A model generated the notes under the pieces. It made no database searches. It worked only from the letters and a program-made list of their open reading frames with translations, and was not told the origin of the DNA. A program made the translations under genes and the position numbers. From contig JBOZIK010000001.1 in assembly GCA_051453625.1 (NCBI GenBank), positions 208,554,918 through 208,618,917 of the forward strand: DNA of 64,000 nt. Direction: 5' to 3'. This DNA is from Welwitschia mirabilis (lineage: Eukaryota > Gnetophyta > Gnetopsida > Welwitschiales). Each line of letters opens with the position of its first letter. Positions within the stretch are counted from its first letter, which is position 1. Positions 12,381 to 23,330 of this stretch are shown here, in pieces.

Positions 12381-13280
12381 ATTCTAAAAAAGTATCCAAA
12401 AAACAACTTTGGATTTTTTGTCTTTTTTAATGCTTTTTTTATGCATTTTTTTCCTTTAAATTTTTTTTAGATGAAAAGACAAAATGGAACTAAAATAAAC
12501 CTTAGTCTTTTTTTAAGATTAGATTAATCCCAAAACATTTGTATAAAATTTTCAAAGTTTGTTCGATAGATTTTTTTTTTTTGAGTACTTTAATTTTTTT
12601 AGATTCTATTAACTATAACTCATCAAGTTTAATACTTTATATATGAGGCTCCCAAAGAATTTTAGAAAGTTTCGAGAGTAGTCCTAACTGGTTAGTGAAT
12701 AGATGTTGGATAAATAAATCCTTTTGAGTCCTATTTATATTACTTACTATAGGATAAATAAATCCTTTTTGAGTCATATTTTAATGAAAATATTTAATGT
12801 TCTATTTTGTTGGTAAAACACCATTATTTTTTAAATATTTTTATAAGAAAAATTATTCCAATGGAACAGTATGTTCCTTTTTTATTTCTTTCTCTCTTTA
12901 TAAATGATATGATTCAAAAAAAAAAGGATAAAATTTCTTTAGTTTCACTAGATTGGATTTATTATGTTAATTCTTTTTAGTTATATATATATATCTTAAA
13001 AAGCCTAGAAAACTTTTTGAGTACTTTTTGGGTATAATGAAAACATTCTTAGAAAACTACTACTCGGGTACTTATTTTTGTTGGCATAACCTTAATACAA
13101 TCATCTATTTCTATCTTTAATTAGAAAAAAATTTATAAAAGACATCAAATGACTCACTTTCATTTTCTTCCATAATAGATAATTAGGGAATAGAAGAGTT
13201 CCATACCCATAAGTTTTTTCAAACTTCAAAATGATTGAGATGATTCAATTACCAAACAAAGAATGAAAAGGAACCCATAT
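12381..13280. other. Spacer with a short direct repeat
   Basis: No gene recognised between petD and psaJ. The sequence GGATAAATAAATCCTTTT plus GAGTC occurs at 12,708-12,731 and again at 12,752-12,775, a period of about 44 bases. rpl33 or rps18 could be expected next to psaJ, but I could not see either. Confidence 0.45.
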
Positions 13281-13413
13281 TTAAAAAGTAAAAAAGGAAA
13301 ATTAAGAGCATCTAAAAAAATAATTAATTTTAATCAACAAAACCAACTAAAGAACTAAACCATGGAGTTGCTAAAACTAGTTCCATCAAAAGATATGTCT
13401 TTATATCTTACAT
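13281..13413 (-). pseudogene. psaJ: Plastid psaJ pseudogene
   Basis: On the minus strand the start codon and DIKTYLL align with the N-terminus of PsaJ, a small photosystem I membrane subunit. The rest (PWFSSLVGF, then a degraded IN-LF and a FLF-rich end) keeps the family length of about 44 codons. Arg2 has become a stop, and other stops follow. Its orientation opposite to trnP and trnW matches plastid gene order, which makes this block colinear. Confidence 0.75.
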
Positions 13414-13583
13414 GGAATGTTATCCTTTTCTAAAATCTCAAAAAGTAAATTAGATTTACCATTAGGAACCCTTTGATTAAAGGAAACTATACTAATAAAT
13501 CCATTATTTGAATGAAAGTAGACTTAAAAGTTTTCTTTTGTATTGCAATAAACTTATTGTTGAATCCAAAAAATTCTCCTAAG

Positions 13584-13658
13584 AGGAATGTAAAGTAGCT
13601 TGGGTAGCACATTTGTTTTGGGTATAAAATGTTGCAAGTTCAAATCTTATCATCCATA
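13584..13658 (+). pseudogene. trnP-UGG: Plastid trnP-UGG pseudogene
   Basis: Aligns along its length with plastid tRNA-Pro(UGG). The anticodon loop TTTTGGG and T-arm GTTCAAATC are kept. The D-arm GCGCAGCTTGG is changed to AAGTAGCTTGG, with one extra G after it. It lies between psaJ and trnW as in plastid genomes. Confidence 0.85.
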
Positions 13659-13802
13659 TCTATTACTTTTTCCTTTGGTACTAAATCAGTTATAACTTAA
13701 TAATGGATAGTAAGTGATTAAGTTATAAAGGAAAAAAACACTTTTAGCTCAACTTGGTAGAATGTAGGTCTTCAAAACTTGATGTCATAGGTTTAAATCC
13801 CA

Positions 13803-14018
13803 TGTTGGATTTCCTTTTTTAATTATCAATCCTTCCCATTTCAAGTGGTTGTTAAAACCACTTCCTTATATTTCTCTTCTACTTATCCATCCAAGGTATT
13901 TAAACCCCTCTATTCTAATGTAAATATTAAGCTATTTTAAAGAATTATCATACATGATTTCTAAGGATTTTGTCTTAGTACTTGCCCTTTATAGTAATGG
14001 GATCTAGAATCCCTCTAA
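13803..14018 (+). repeat. 5' LTR
   Basis: Starts TGTTGGATTTCC and ends in ATCCCTCTAA just before the primer-binding site. Shared with the 3' LTR: AAGTGGTTGTTA, TTATATTTCTCTT, GGTATTTAAACCC and CCCTTTATAGTAATGGGAT. Confidence 0.8.
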
Positions 14019-15918
14019 TTGGTATTAGAGTAGGCTAGGGAATGGTTTAATTTCTAGCCCTAAGATCCTAATTTATTAAGGTTTTTTTTTAAATTTAAAA
14101 ATTATGAATTGACATCAATCATCTTGATACATCTGCTAGATCTAATCAAAGCACCACACTATGATTCAAATAGAGCCACTATGGATTGTATTCAAGCATG
14201 AATACTATGGTGTCTCATGTGTTAAACTGAATGTTCTTATCCAAAAATGCTACTATCTTTTGATGAATCTAGTTCTAAAATATTCAAGTCTAATTTGTTT
14301 TATGAAGAAAAATCCATCATTTCTAGAAATTACCTTTGAAAATCCAATAATTTAATTTGTTTGTTATCAAGAAACATGTAGAAAAGAATTCCAAAATAAC
14401 TAAAAAGAGAATTATTATATCTTTTATTTTTTATTTGCGAATGAAATAACTTTAAGGAAGGAAATGATTGAATGGAGCTTTATTAAAATAAAAAAGCTAA
14501 AGCTTAAATTGTCCACTGGGAGTTTGCAAGAAAATCTTGATGTGTCTATGATGACCAACTTAAATGCATGTATTATCCTATATTTTATCTATCTCTTGCA
14601 TATGGTTATAATTCTTTTCCATGTGTAGGTTATGATTAGAAAGGCCATAGATGATTTTATCTTTCAAAGGCATCTTGATTTTCTTTGAAGAATATATGCA
14701 TGTAGATATCCTTTCAATTTATTTTAAAAGTCACAACACATTTTTTTAGTCATTTGTAAATCAATCCAGAGTTCTAACTGTGACTGATGTATAACATGCA
14801 TGATTTTATGAAAAGTTCCCTTTTGATTATAATAATTCTAGAGAAGAGAAGAATTCCTAGTTTTTGAGTCTAAAACCTTAGGAATTTTTAGCTTGAAATA
14901 TTGTTGTATGTATATTTTGGTGGCCTAACCTTCACTATCATTCCTTATTTTCCTCTTAAGATGAATTTCCATAGAACATTATTTGGAATTTTCGAAGGCT
15001 ATTAAACTCATCATGAAAAGGAGTTATATGCATTGCTGATTTAGTGGATTAGAAAGGAAAAAGCCTAAGCATGAAGAAAACTCTATGCTAAATCAATTTT
15101 TGTATTTGCAACATAATAATAAGTGTAAGAGGAAGTGTAGAGTTTGTCACTTCTATTGTAGAACAAATAATGATTTGACTCATGATTAGCCACATACCTG
15201 TTTCATGCCTTTGATAAGTCTAGTATTGTAAGTGTTGACTCTATGCATGATTTGATGAATTAATAAAATAGAAATAAATTAAATAATATATGTAAATTAC
15301 ATAGATCATATCTATGTTTGGTAAATGGCTTTTGAGCATTTACTAATAAAAGAGATATTGTATTCGTTATAAGTTTTATGTGCATATTTGTAAAGAAAAC
15401 ATTATAAAGACCATTTGGTAGGGACCCAGTTACCCAATCCTTGGTTAAGATAGGTTGGGGACTTTTCCCAACCAAATTTTTTTTTTCTTTTTTTTGTTGT
15501 AATATGTGGCTTTATATCTTTACATAAAAATTAATTTTAATAAAGAGTGGTATGGTACATTCTTTTTGACATTAGTTTTTATATGAAAATTTTCGAGTTT
15601 ATTCCATTGATGCAAGTGTTACACTTGGAATGTTCAGTATATTATGAGGTTAGACTCATGGTAGTGGTGAGTTTAATTTATGTTATAAACTTAGCAAGTT
15701 TTATATTAAATTTTATGTAGTAACCTTTATCAAGTTATATACAAAGTTCTATGTGGTGAATTCATTTGAGCTTTATATGTGGTGATCTCTTTAAGTTTAT
15801 AGCAGTGAATTTTAAAGAGTATTTTATGCTGTTAATTCTATGTGAATTGCTATGCTAAAGACATGTTCTAGCAGTTTAAATGTGATGACAATCTCATTCT
15901 TAGATTTTTCATCAAGGG

Positions 15919-16163
15919 TAGTTTTATTTTCTTCTTTTAATAGTTAACCCTTCCTATTTTAAGTGGTTGTTAGAATCACTCCCTTATATTTCTCTTTTAC
16001 TTACTCATCCTTTTCTTTTTTTGTTTGGAGATATGATGACGGTATTTAAACCCTTCCATTTGAATGTAAATATTGGGTTATTTTAAAGAATGATCGTAGA
16101 TGATCCCTAAGACTTTTGGTTCACTACTAACCCTTTATAGTAATGGGATTTGAAATTTCTAAA
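15919..16163 (+). repeat. 3' LTR
   Basis: Second copy of the LTR, preceded by a short purine stretch (AAGGG). It carries about 30 extra bases relative to the left copy, around TTTTCTTTTTTTGTTTGGAG. It ends next to the restored 3' end of trnW. Confidence 0.8.
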
Positions 16164-16289
16164 TCCTACAAAGTGTGATTATGAAATTTTGATTCAATTA
16201 GAAAAGAAACTTCATAATCAATGAATCAATAAATAAAATTATTAATATAATAATTTGAATATCATTATTTAGAATAAAAAGTTAGTAAA

Positions 16290-16403
16290 TCAAATATCTA
16301 ATTGATCCCCATACTAATATGGTAAATATGTTGTTATAAATAATCCAACTAGAGTAATAGGAGTCAATACCAAAAAAATTCCAAAAAGAAAAGTTTTAAT
16401 CAT
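16290..16403 (-). pseudogene. petG: Plastid petG pseudogene
   Basis: Minus-strand frame [36 protein letters not shown] (given here only as short landmarks: FLFGI, [14 protein letters not shown]) matches PetG, a 37-residue membrane subunit of the cytochrome b6f complex. The frame is exactly 114 bases with the stop, so no indel has occurred; an Arg codon has become a stop near the C-terminus. In plastids petG lies about 100 bases from trnW, which is the case here once the retrotransposon is removed. Confidence 0.92.
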
Positions 16404-16932
16404 TTCAACCATTTTAATATTCAAGACAAAATTAAAAATTATAGCTATACCAAATAGTATCACTAAATAGCATAACATGATAATTATTATTATTATATAG
16501 TGATTAGATTATGCTATTTTTTGTTATTAGATTTACATCAAATTAGAAATGTAGCTACAAGTTTGAAACTTTTTCATTTAGATGTAACTCTAGAATTTTA
16601 GGTAATTGCCTCTTAAAGTACTGTATACAACAAATTGGTTTTAGTATTATGATTGTTTTAATATATTATTTTTGTTTTTTTATTATTTTTTTCTTTTTAC
16701 TTTAATTCTATTCATTCATTTAAATAGAATATGGATTATATAAAAATTCATTTCTTTTATTTAATAAAACTTAAATATTGATTAAATCAGATTGAAATGA
16801 CTTCTTGTGACTAGAAAAAAATCTTCTAGATATAGACTCTTCTACAACAAAAGCAAATAATTATATTGCTATATCATAAAAAAGTTGGTTAAATGAGTCC
16901 AGTATTATATTATTAAATGTATGAAGTTGCAT
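16404..16932. other. petG-psbE spacer
   Basis: In plastids this interval holds petL and part of the petL-psbE spacer. I could not recognise petL. The sequence is AT-rich with TAT/TTA microsatellite-like stretches (16,475-16,500). Its size is shorter than the usual plastid interval. Confidence 0.4.
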
Positions 16933-17184
16933 ATATCTAGAAATACAAGTGAATGCTTCTTTACAGATATTCTTGCTAGTATTCAATACTAGGTTATCCA
17001 TAGTATTATTATATCCTTCTTATTTATTCCAAGTTGATTATTCATTAGTATGGGTTTGGCTTATGATGTTTTTGAGAGGCCCTAGTAAAATGAGTAATTT
17101 ATAGAAGACTAAGGGGAGATTATATTAATAACTAACTATTTTGATTCATTAGAATAACTCAAACAATTTACGAATTATTTTTAG
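16933..17184 (+). pseudogene. psbE: Plastid psbE pseudogene (cytochrome b559 alpha)
   Basis: In one frame of exactly 252 bases, the normal psbE length, landmarks are DILASIQY*VIHSI, FISMGLAYDVF, ITNYFDSLEQL-like residues and the final stop. The start codon ATG reads ATA, and Trp of RYWVIH is TAG. The histidine that binds haem in VIHS is still encoded. All visible damage is point substitution, mostly transitions. psbF follows 10 bases later, as in the plastid psbEFLJ operon. Confidence 0.92.
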
Positions 17185-17193
17185 AAGGGCCTA

Positions 17194-17310
17194 ATGACTA
17201 TAGAAAAATCTATCTAAATTTTACCATTCAATGGCTAGTGGTTTATGGTCCAGTTGTCTCCATGATATTTTTTAATTTATTTTTGTATTGTAATTCATTC
17301 AGTAATAAAT
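17194..17310 (+). pseudogene. psbF: Plastid psbF pseudogene (cytochrome b559 beta)
   Basis: Starts MTIEKSI with a stop at the fourth-fifth residue after it, then ILPFNG*WFMVQ in shifted translation. In the gene frame the TIQWLVVYGPVV stretch corresponds to the TVRWLAVHGLAV membrane entry of PsbF. A deletion of about five bases in the middle shifts the last residues (Q-F-I-Q motif still visible as AATTCATTCAG). Non-functional. Confidence 0.85.
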
Positions 17311-17326
17311 TATTAATTATTAAAAT

Positions 17327-17442
17327 ATGATATAAACAAACCCAAATGAATATAGCATGAAATTAAATCATGCCAGTCTAAACTAGGAACTGTTACTTGT
17401 TTTTGTACTTGCTATTCTATTCTCTAATTATTTTTCAATTAG
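17327..17442 (+). pseudogene. psbL: Plastid psbL pseudogene
   Basis: The frame begins ATG and shows TNPNE, then LN-ASLN, then LLLVFVLAILFSNYF, the diagnostic membrane segment and end of PsbL (photosystem II, 38 residues). Length is within a base of the family. psbJ, expected next, is not recognisable, so the colinear plastid block probably ends close by. Confidence 0.88.
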
Positions 17443-17596
17443 AAAAAAATTTAATTTAAAAGAAAAAAAAATTCATTTCTTTCAAAACATTATGATTCTA
17501 TTCTACTTTTCAAATTAAAAGTATTTTAATTTACTTTTTTTAATGAGAAAAAGCCTCTTAAAAAAGAAAAGAATTTATTAATACTTATCTTTTAGG

Positions 17597-17669
17597 ATGT
17601 AAGCTAGAAGGAATTTGAATCCTTGTCCTCATGGTCTAAAACCATGAACTATTTTCCACTATGCTACTA
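17597..17669 (-). pseudogene. tRNA-like sequence, identity unclear
   Basis: The reverse complement has a plausible T-arm (AAGGATTCAAATTCCTT) and a perfect anticodon stem (CATGG/CCATG) closing the loop TTTTAGA, so the nominal anticodon is TTA. The acceptor ends no longer pair well. It may be another plastid or mitochondrial tRNA whose anticodon has mutated; I could not assign it. Confidence 0.4.
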
Positions 17670-17888
17670 ACTATAGGTAATTCCTTGAAAGTTTTTAATT
17701 TAATTATAGGTTATTGAAAGAATATTATTATTCAATTATTAATTAGAATTAGCATAAAAGATATTAAAGTTGAAAATAAAAAAATCAATTTTTTTGAAAA
17801 GAAAAAAAGGATTACTAAAATTCTACTAAGGAAATTTGGAATTCATTTTAATGTGGAAATTCCTTCTTGGTTAATAGTTTTTGATGTT

Positions 17889-19147
17889 TGTTAAAGTGTG
17901 TATTTATGAAAACATTATATCCTTTATCAAATTCTATTAATCACTAATATATGCACAAATACAACATACTAATATAGATGAGAACCAACTCAAATATGAT
18001 AATCTATTAAAGGCACTAGGTTCAAAGCTAGAGAATTGATTTAAGTGATGTATTTTGGTATTTTTCTTTTAAGGTTCAAAATGATAATCACAATGCAAGA
18101 AAAGTAAATACACTAATGCAGTGTAAATGAAAAATACTCTAAATTTAATATCTATTTAATTACCAAATCTTTTTGTGATAAAGATTAGCCTTGCATAACC
18201 TAAATCAATCAAGGAAACTATCATTAACCCTAACTAATCTAATCTATTAAGTTCATTAAACAGAATATGGAACATGCAATGATTAAGTTAGAAAATACAA
18301 AATGCAATGCAATGAAAGATCCTAACTAATGATTTCAATCTTGATAAAGGTTATCCTTGATGACCTATATCAATTATGAAACTATCACGAAATCGTAACC
18401 AAGATGAACCATAAGGAACATGTACATAAATATATAAAACTAAAAGAAGATTTTCATTAGAAGTTGAACCAATATTTTGTTATAAAGAAATAGCACGTCA
18501 ATGAAGGAGACAAACTTATCATTAAGAAGTACTTATCTCTACAACTAACGGACATAACTTATATCCTTTAATATCTTATTACGAGAATTTCTGGTGCTAA
18601 AGAAGATAAAATTAGAGTTAAGGATGAAGGAGATATTTATTTATAACTACAAAATCTAGTAATACAAATTTAATAAATGCATGAAAAACCCTAATGGCAT
18701 GTAGAGAGTGCATGAAATATTGCATAAGTTAGGTGAAGTTTTATGCATTAAATAATTTTAGGTATCATCTTAATGATCATCTAGATGATGATGGGGATGA
18801 TGCAACATCAATAAAGGTTCACATTAGCATGTATGTTAGTCTATTTAACACCCTAATCAACTCATAAGTGTTGTCATCCTCTACTATCATTCAAATGATG
18901 AAAGAAACAACAAGATTTTTAAAGCTCTTTCATCAAGTGAATTTGGCTGTGTAGATCATTAATTCCTCCATAAAGTATGAAGTATTAGAATTTATTCAAA
19001 ATGCCTTCAAGAGTGCTAGTACTTATGCATTTCTGTGATTTTATCCTTGATTTTTAATAATCATAATTTTTTGTTTAAACCTATTTAAATTTCTTGAAAA
19101 ACTACTTAAAATACCCTATTAGAAATATATAATTTGGCATCATAACA
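17889..19147 (-). repeat. Long LTR copy 1
   Basis: About 1,259 bases, TG...CA ends. Shared with copy 2: GCTAGAGAATTGATTTAAGT, CACAATGCAAGAAA, TATCAATTATGAAACTATCA, ATTTTCATTAGAAGTTGAA and ATGAAGTATTAGAATTTATTC-like text near its right side. Confidence 0.65.
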
Positions 19148-19913
19148 TAGCCCTCCCCTTAGTCTTGTCAGTCCCTAATAAAGTTACTGAATAATTATAA
19201 TTGCAAGCCAAATTGACTTAAATAAAATACTAACTAGGAATGTGTAAATTAAGTTCAAAAGTATTATTATGCAGGATAAATCATAAAATGAAATAAATTT
19301 ATTGTTTTATCTTGATAGATGTTATGACCATTCTATTATCTATATGATGTCTAAAGGATTATGGGGATGACAGGCTTTAAAAATCAATTTATAAAATCAA
19401 TTGCTTGCAATCATGCTCATTAAACAATAAGAGCAACATACTTAACAGGGCATTAATCCCTTACTTAAAACACTTAGAACATCAAAAAAAATATAGATTT
19501 AATGTTAAAAAAAAAGAATCATAATAAGATATAACCATAAAAATGTAGATAAGTGATGTGCATATTTAATCAAAAAGAGTGATGACTCAAAAATGGTATT
19601 TATAAATCAAACATTTGCATTTTTAAGCATAATATATAAAAGAAAATATATAAAAAATAATCAATGATAATGTTATTTCCTTCATTCATGATCTTATGAA
19701 TTGCTTATACCATTCTTGTAAGGAAAACAAACTGCAAGTGTTTTGCTGTTAAGTACATAGTTTACTAAACATTATCGATGATGTATATCACTCAAACAAT
19801 AGACATTCAGAATTAGATCAGTATACTACAAATATGTCTCATGAAAATGTAAAAATAACCCTTAAAAATTTAAATTTTTTGCTCATAATATCTCAAAATA
19901 TATGTTCTCAAAA
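19148..19913. other. Interior of the long-LTR element
   Basis: No coding frame and no motif recognised. The first 40 bases resemble the sequence right of the third LTR copy at 48,057 (C-rich tract, then CAGTCCCTAATAAAG versus CAGTTCCTGATAAAA), supporting a common interior. Confidence 0.5.
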
Positions 19914-21038
19914 TGTTTTAGTATGTATTTATACAAATGTTACATTCTTTATCAAATCCTATTAATTAGAAATATATGCATAAACATAATATACTAATAT
20001 AGATGAAAGTTAACATGAATGTCATAATCCCAAAGACATTAGGCTTGAAGCTAGAGAATTGATTTAAGTAATGTATTTTTGGTACCTTTTTATTAAAATT
20101 CAAAATAAAAGCCACAATGCAAGAAACATAAATACACTAATCTAATGCAAATGCAAACGACTCTAAATGCAATATCTGTCTAACTATTAAATCTTTCTAT
20201 CATAATGATCAGTCTTGCTTAACCTAGATTGATCAAGAAAACTATTACTAACTCTAGTAAATCTAAGCTATCAAGTGGAAAAGGGTTACCCTTGATGATC
20301 TGTATCAATTATGAAACTATCATGAGATCATAACCAACATAAACCATAAGGGACATGCACATGAATATATAAAACTAGAAGAATATTTTCATTAGAAGTT
20401 GAATCAACATCCTATTATAAAATAGCAACACCTTAATAAAGGAGACATAGTTCAACACTAAGGAAAACCCCTCTCTGTAACTAATAGATGGACCATCTAC
20501 CCTTAGATCTTCTATCATGAAAATTTCTAGTACCAAAGAAGATAAAGTCAGAGTCAAGGATGAATGAGGTATTTATATATAACTATATACTCTAATAATA
20601 GAAAATTTAACATATTCATTACAAACCCTAAAGATGTGCAAAGAGCACATAATACATTGCACAAATTAGGTAAAGCTTAATGCATTGACTAATTTTAGGT
20701 TTCATCCTAATGGTCATCCAAACAATGATAGGAATAATGCCACATCAACTGAGTTCTACATTAGCATGCATCTTGGTTCAGTTGACATCATAATTAGCTT
20801 ACAATTGTTATCTTCTTATATCATCATCTAGATGACAGAGGAGATGATAGGATTTTTGAGGCTCTTTTATTAACTAAATTTGACTTTATAGACCATTACT
20901 TCCTCTTTAAAATATGAGGTATCAGAATTTATCCAAAATTCCTTCAAAAGTGTAAGTACTTGAGGATTTTCATGATTTTTTCCTTAACTCTTAATAATTA
21001 TCATTTTTTGATTAAATTTGCCTAAATTTATTGTAGAA
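19914..21038 (-). repeat. Long LTR copy 2 (cut by gap)
   Basis: Begins TGTTTTAGTATGTATTT and follows copy 1 over its whole visible length, ending at the gap at 21,039. It shares the 20,3xx block on GAACCATAAGGGACATG and the block on AATTTCTAGTACCAAAGAAG. Confidence 0.65.
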
Positions 21039-21404
21039 NNNNNNNNNNNNNNNNNNNNNNNNNNNNNNNNNNNNNNNNNNNNNNNNNNNNNNNNNNNNNN
21101 NNNNNNNNNNNNNNNNNNNNNNNNNNNNNNNNNNNNNNNNNNNNNNNNNNNNNNNNNNNNNNNNNNNNNNNNNNNNNNNNNNNNNNNNNNNNNNNNNNNN
21201 NNNNNNNNNNNNNNNNNNNNNNNNNNNNNNNNNNNNNNNNNNNNNNNNNNNNNNNNNNNNNNNNNNNNNNNNNNNNNNNNNNNNNNNNNNNNNNNNNNNN
21301 NNNNNNNNNNNNNNNNNNNNNNNNNNNNNNNNNNNNNNNNNNNNNNNNNNNNNNNNNNNNNNNNNNNNNNNNNNNNNNNNNNNNNNNNNNNNNNNNNNNN
21401 NNNN

Positions 21405-23330
21405 TTTTCAAAATCCTTTAATGGATACATGTAAAAAATGAGATAATTCTATATCTTTTTGTTTCATTTCCTTTAAATTTAAATTCTAACTAGTTTGTGC
21501 TAAAGGAATATTCAACAAACCCTTCACTTTCATATAAAGAACATGGTGGCTAGGAAAAGACTTTCTTATACTTCTATTTTGATCATATGAACATTTTTCA
21601 AAGGAAAGCATAAAAAATGATAATGATTTATTATTGGAAATATCTAGAAAAAAGATATACGATTCCTATTTTATCATATATTTGATTGTAATCAATTCCT
21701 ACTTTTTAAAAAAAAACTATCCACCACAAATACAAACTAAAGGGTAAACTTGTATTACCATAAAAACACATTATAATTGCTTGTGAAACAAAGATTACTT
21801 CTTGACATGATAATAAGTGTAGTAGGTCCTACCTAGATAACTTAAAAATCTGACTACAAAAAATCCTTATGCACCCCTAAAAAAGGATAAAAGTTAAGAA
21901 AAAAATACTTTTTCTTTAGGAACCTTGGATAGGTTCTATATTGAGTCTTTTCGATTGATTACCTATATAAGTATTTAATTCCATTTTATTTAAGTAAAAG
22001 GAATAGCCACAAATCCTTTGTCTATTCCTTTTACTATTCTTGTATAAGTATGAATTTTTTGGAAATTTTTCTTATTCTTCTATCATAATTCTTCTTATGC
22101 TTTATTTCCTCTAAAAAGTTCTTATTCTCTTTTTTTTTTTTTTAATTCTAGTTTTTTCAGAAGATTCTTCCTGATCTTATCATCAAAGACTAAGGATTTT
22201 GGTTTTTATAGATCGATACTTACTTTTTATAGAATGAATTTGGATTGTTTTAGTTTATCTGTTTTTTTTAATATATTAAAAAGAAAGCATCATTGTAACA
22301 GTTGAAAACCTTAAGCTTCTCAAAGGTACCAAAAAAAATTAAGTTAGAATTTTCTTCAAGAAATAAAATCTAAAAATTTATTTCTTTCATACACAATGCT
22401 TTTATCTACTTAAATGAAAATAAATTTTTGAAAAGGAAGAATATTAATAATAAAAGTGAAATAGATTAAAAGGATTGTAGTGTTATCTTCATAGCATCCT
22501 TGTCTTGGTTGATTGTTTACGAAATTTCCACAAACCAAGGATTAGTTCTAATGTTTTCTATAAAGGGATGATTATCTTTAATGTGTTGCTGATCTAGTTT
22601 GGTTTGATTAACTTTGATGCTCTTCTTTTAGCACTAAACTATTTAAGGGATTTTTCTTAAACTGTGATTAGTTATAACTTTATTTATTAATAATAGATTT
22701 TTCACATAATTTACTCAGGTTTAATACTGTACGATTAAGCTTAGTCTAGTATTTCTTCAATAACTTTATTTAATTAAGTTTGATGTCCTCCTACTAGTAC
22801 CCAACTGTTTATGAATTTTTTTACAAACTAAGGATTAGTTCTACTGTTACTTAAATGGTCATTACTAAGTTTTTGATTAGATATGGTTTTGGTAGTTTGA
22901 TTTGATTAGTATGATGTTATAGTCTAGTACATTTTCTCCTTAATAAGAAAGTCTATTATGGGCTATCATGAAGTGATGGTTTCTTTCGTTTTTTGAAATG
23001 ATGTGGGAACACCTTCATGGAAGATGATAAACTTATTTTAATGGAACCAAATTACAAATGATAGCACATGTCAATTTAAAACAATAAGGGGGAATAAGAT
23101 ACGAGGTTTATAGTTATTTTGAATATACAAACAAATGAAGACTATGTAATGAGGGTTATAATGTAATAAAACAAAAAAAAATAATAATGAAACTAACGAT
23201 TAAGACTAAAAAATAAAAATATGATATTTTATTATTAAAATAAACGAACCTAAAGGCAACACAGCAAAATAAAGATGAAAAATCACTCATAGAAAATAAA
23301 TGAGAGTCAAGTCTTTAAATTCTACTTTAA
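21405..23330. other. AT-rich region with degenerate repeats
   Basis: No gene recognised. Around 22,517, 22,650 and 22,807 a roughly 150-base unit recurs in degraded form (GTTTA-GAA, ACAAAC-AAGGATTAGTTCTA). A strong hairpin at 21,994-22,034 is listed separately. Part may be plastid spacer DNA too decayed to name. Confidence 0.4.
21994..22034. other. Perfect 13-bp hairpin
   Basis: GTAAAAGGAATAG at 21,994 is exactly complementary to CTATTCCTTTTAC ending at 22,034, with a 15-base loop. Stem-loops of this kind mark 3' ends of plastid transcripts. Here it may be a relic of a plastid gene end, but no flanking gene was identified. Confidence 0.55.

Larger units (their letters stand above)
13803..16163 (+). 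mobile_element. Short LTR retrotransposon inserted in trnW
   Basis: The element has direct terminal repeats of 216 bases (13,803-14,018) and 245 bases (15,919-16,163) that match over most of their length. Directly after the left repeat is a primer-binding site, TGGTATTAGAGTAGG at 14,020, one transition from the usual initiator-Met tRNA complement TGGTATCAGAGC. The target duplication is 5 bases: TCCCA at 13,798 and TCCTA at 16,164. The 1.9-kb interior has no intact frame and no RT motif that I can see, so it is a deleted or non-autonomous Copia-like element. The LTRs differ by point changes and an indel, so the insertion is old, yet younger than the plastid fragment it split. Confidence 0.85.
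13738..16177 (+). pseudogene. trnW-CCA: Plastid trnW-CCA pseudogene split by a retrotransposon
   Basis: The 5' part (13,738-13,802) matches plastid tRNA-Trp through the D-arm (AGCTCAACTTGGTAGAA), the anticodon stem (GTAGGTCTTCAAAACTTGAT) and the T-arm start (GTTTAAATCC). The 3' end of the same tRNA (AAATCCTACAAAGTGTG) is found at 16,161-16,177. Between them sits a 2.36-kb LTR element with TSD-like repeats TCCCA/TCCTA. The anticodon CCA reads TCA here. petG follows on the minus strand, as in plastids. Confidence 0.88.
17889..21038 (-). mobile_element. Non-autonomous long-LTR element (pair of LTRs, tiny interior)
   Basis: Two direct copies of a long repeat lie at 17,889-19,147 and from 19,914 up to the N gap at 21,039. 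Each starts TGTT(A/T)(A/T)AGT(G/A)TGTATTT on the plus strand. The left one ends CATCATAACA, followed by a C-rich tract (GCCCTCCCC). Read on the minus strand this is a purine tract followed by TGTTATG, a polypurine tract preceding a 3' LTR. The 766-base interior has no coding potential, as in LARD or TRIM-type elements. A primer-binding site was not clear. A third copy occurs at 46,994-48,056, so this is a family. The copies differ strongly and are old. Confidence 0.6.

Noticed and set aside
15405-15475. Possible MITE inside the LTR element (GGTAGGGACCCAGTTACC...GGTTGGGGACTTTTCCCAACC)
   Set aside because: A short local hairpin-like stretch only; no terminal inverted repeats with target duplication could be defined.
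16404-16560. petL pseudogene
   Set aside because: Expected by gene order but no residue pattern could be aligned with confidence.
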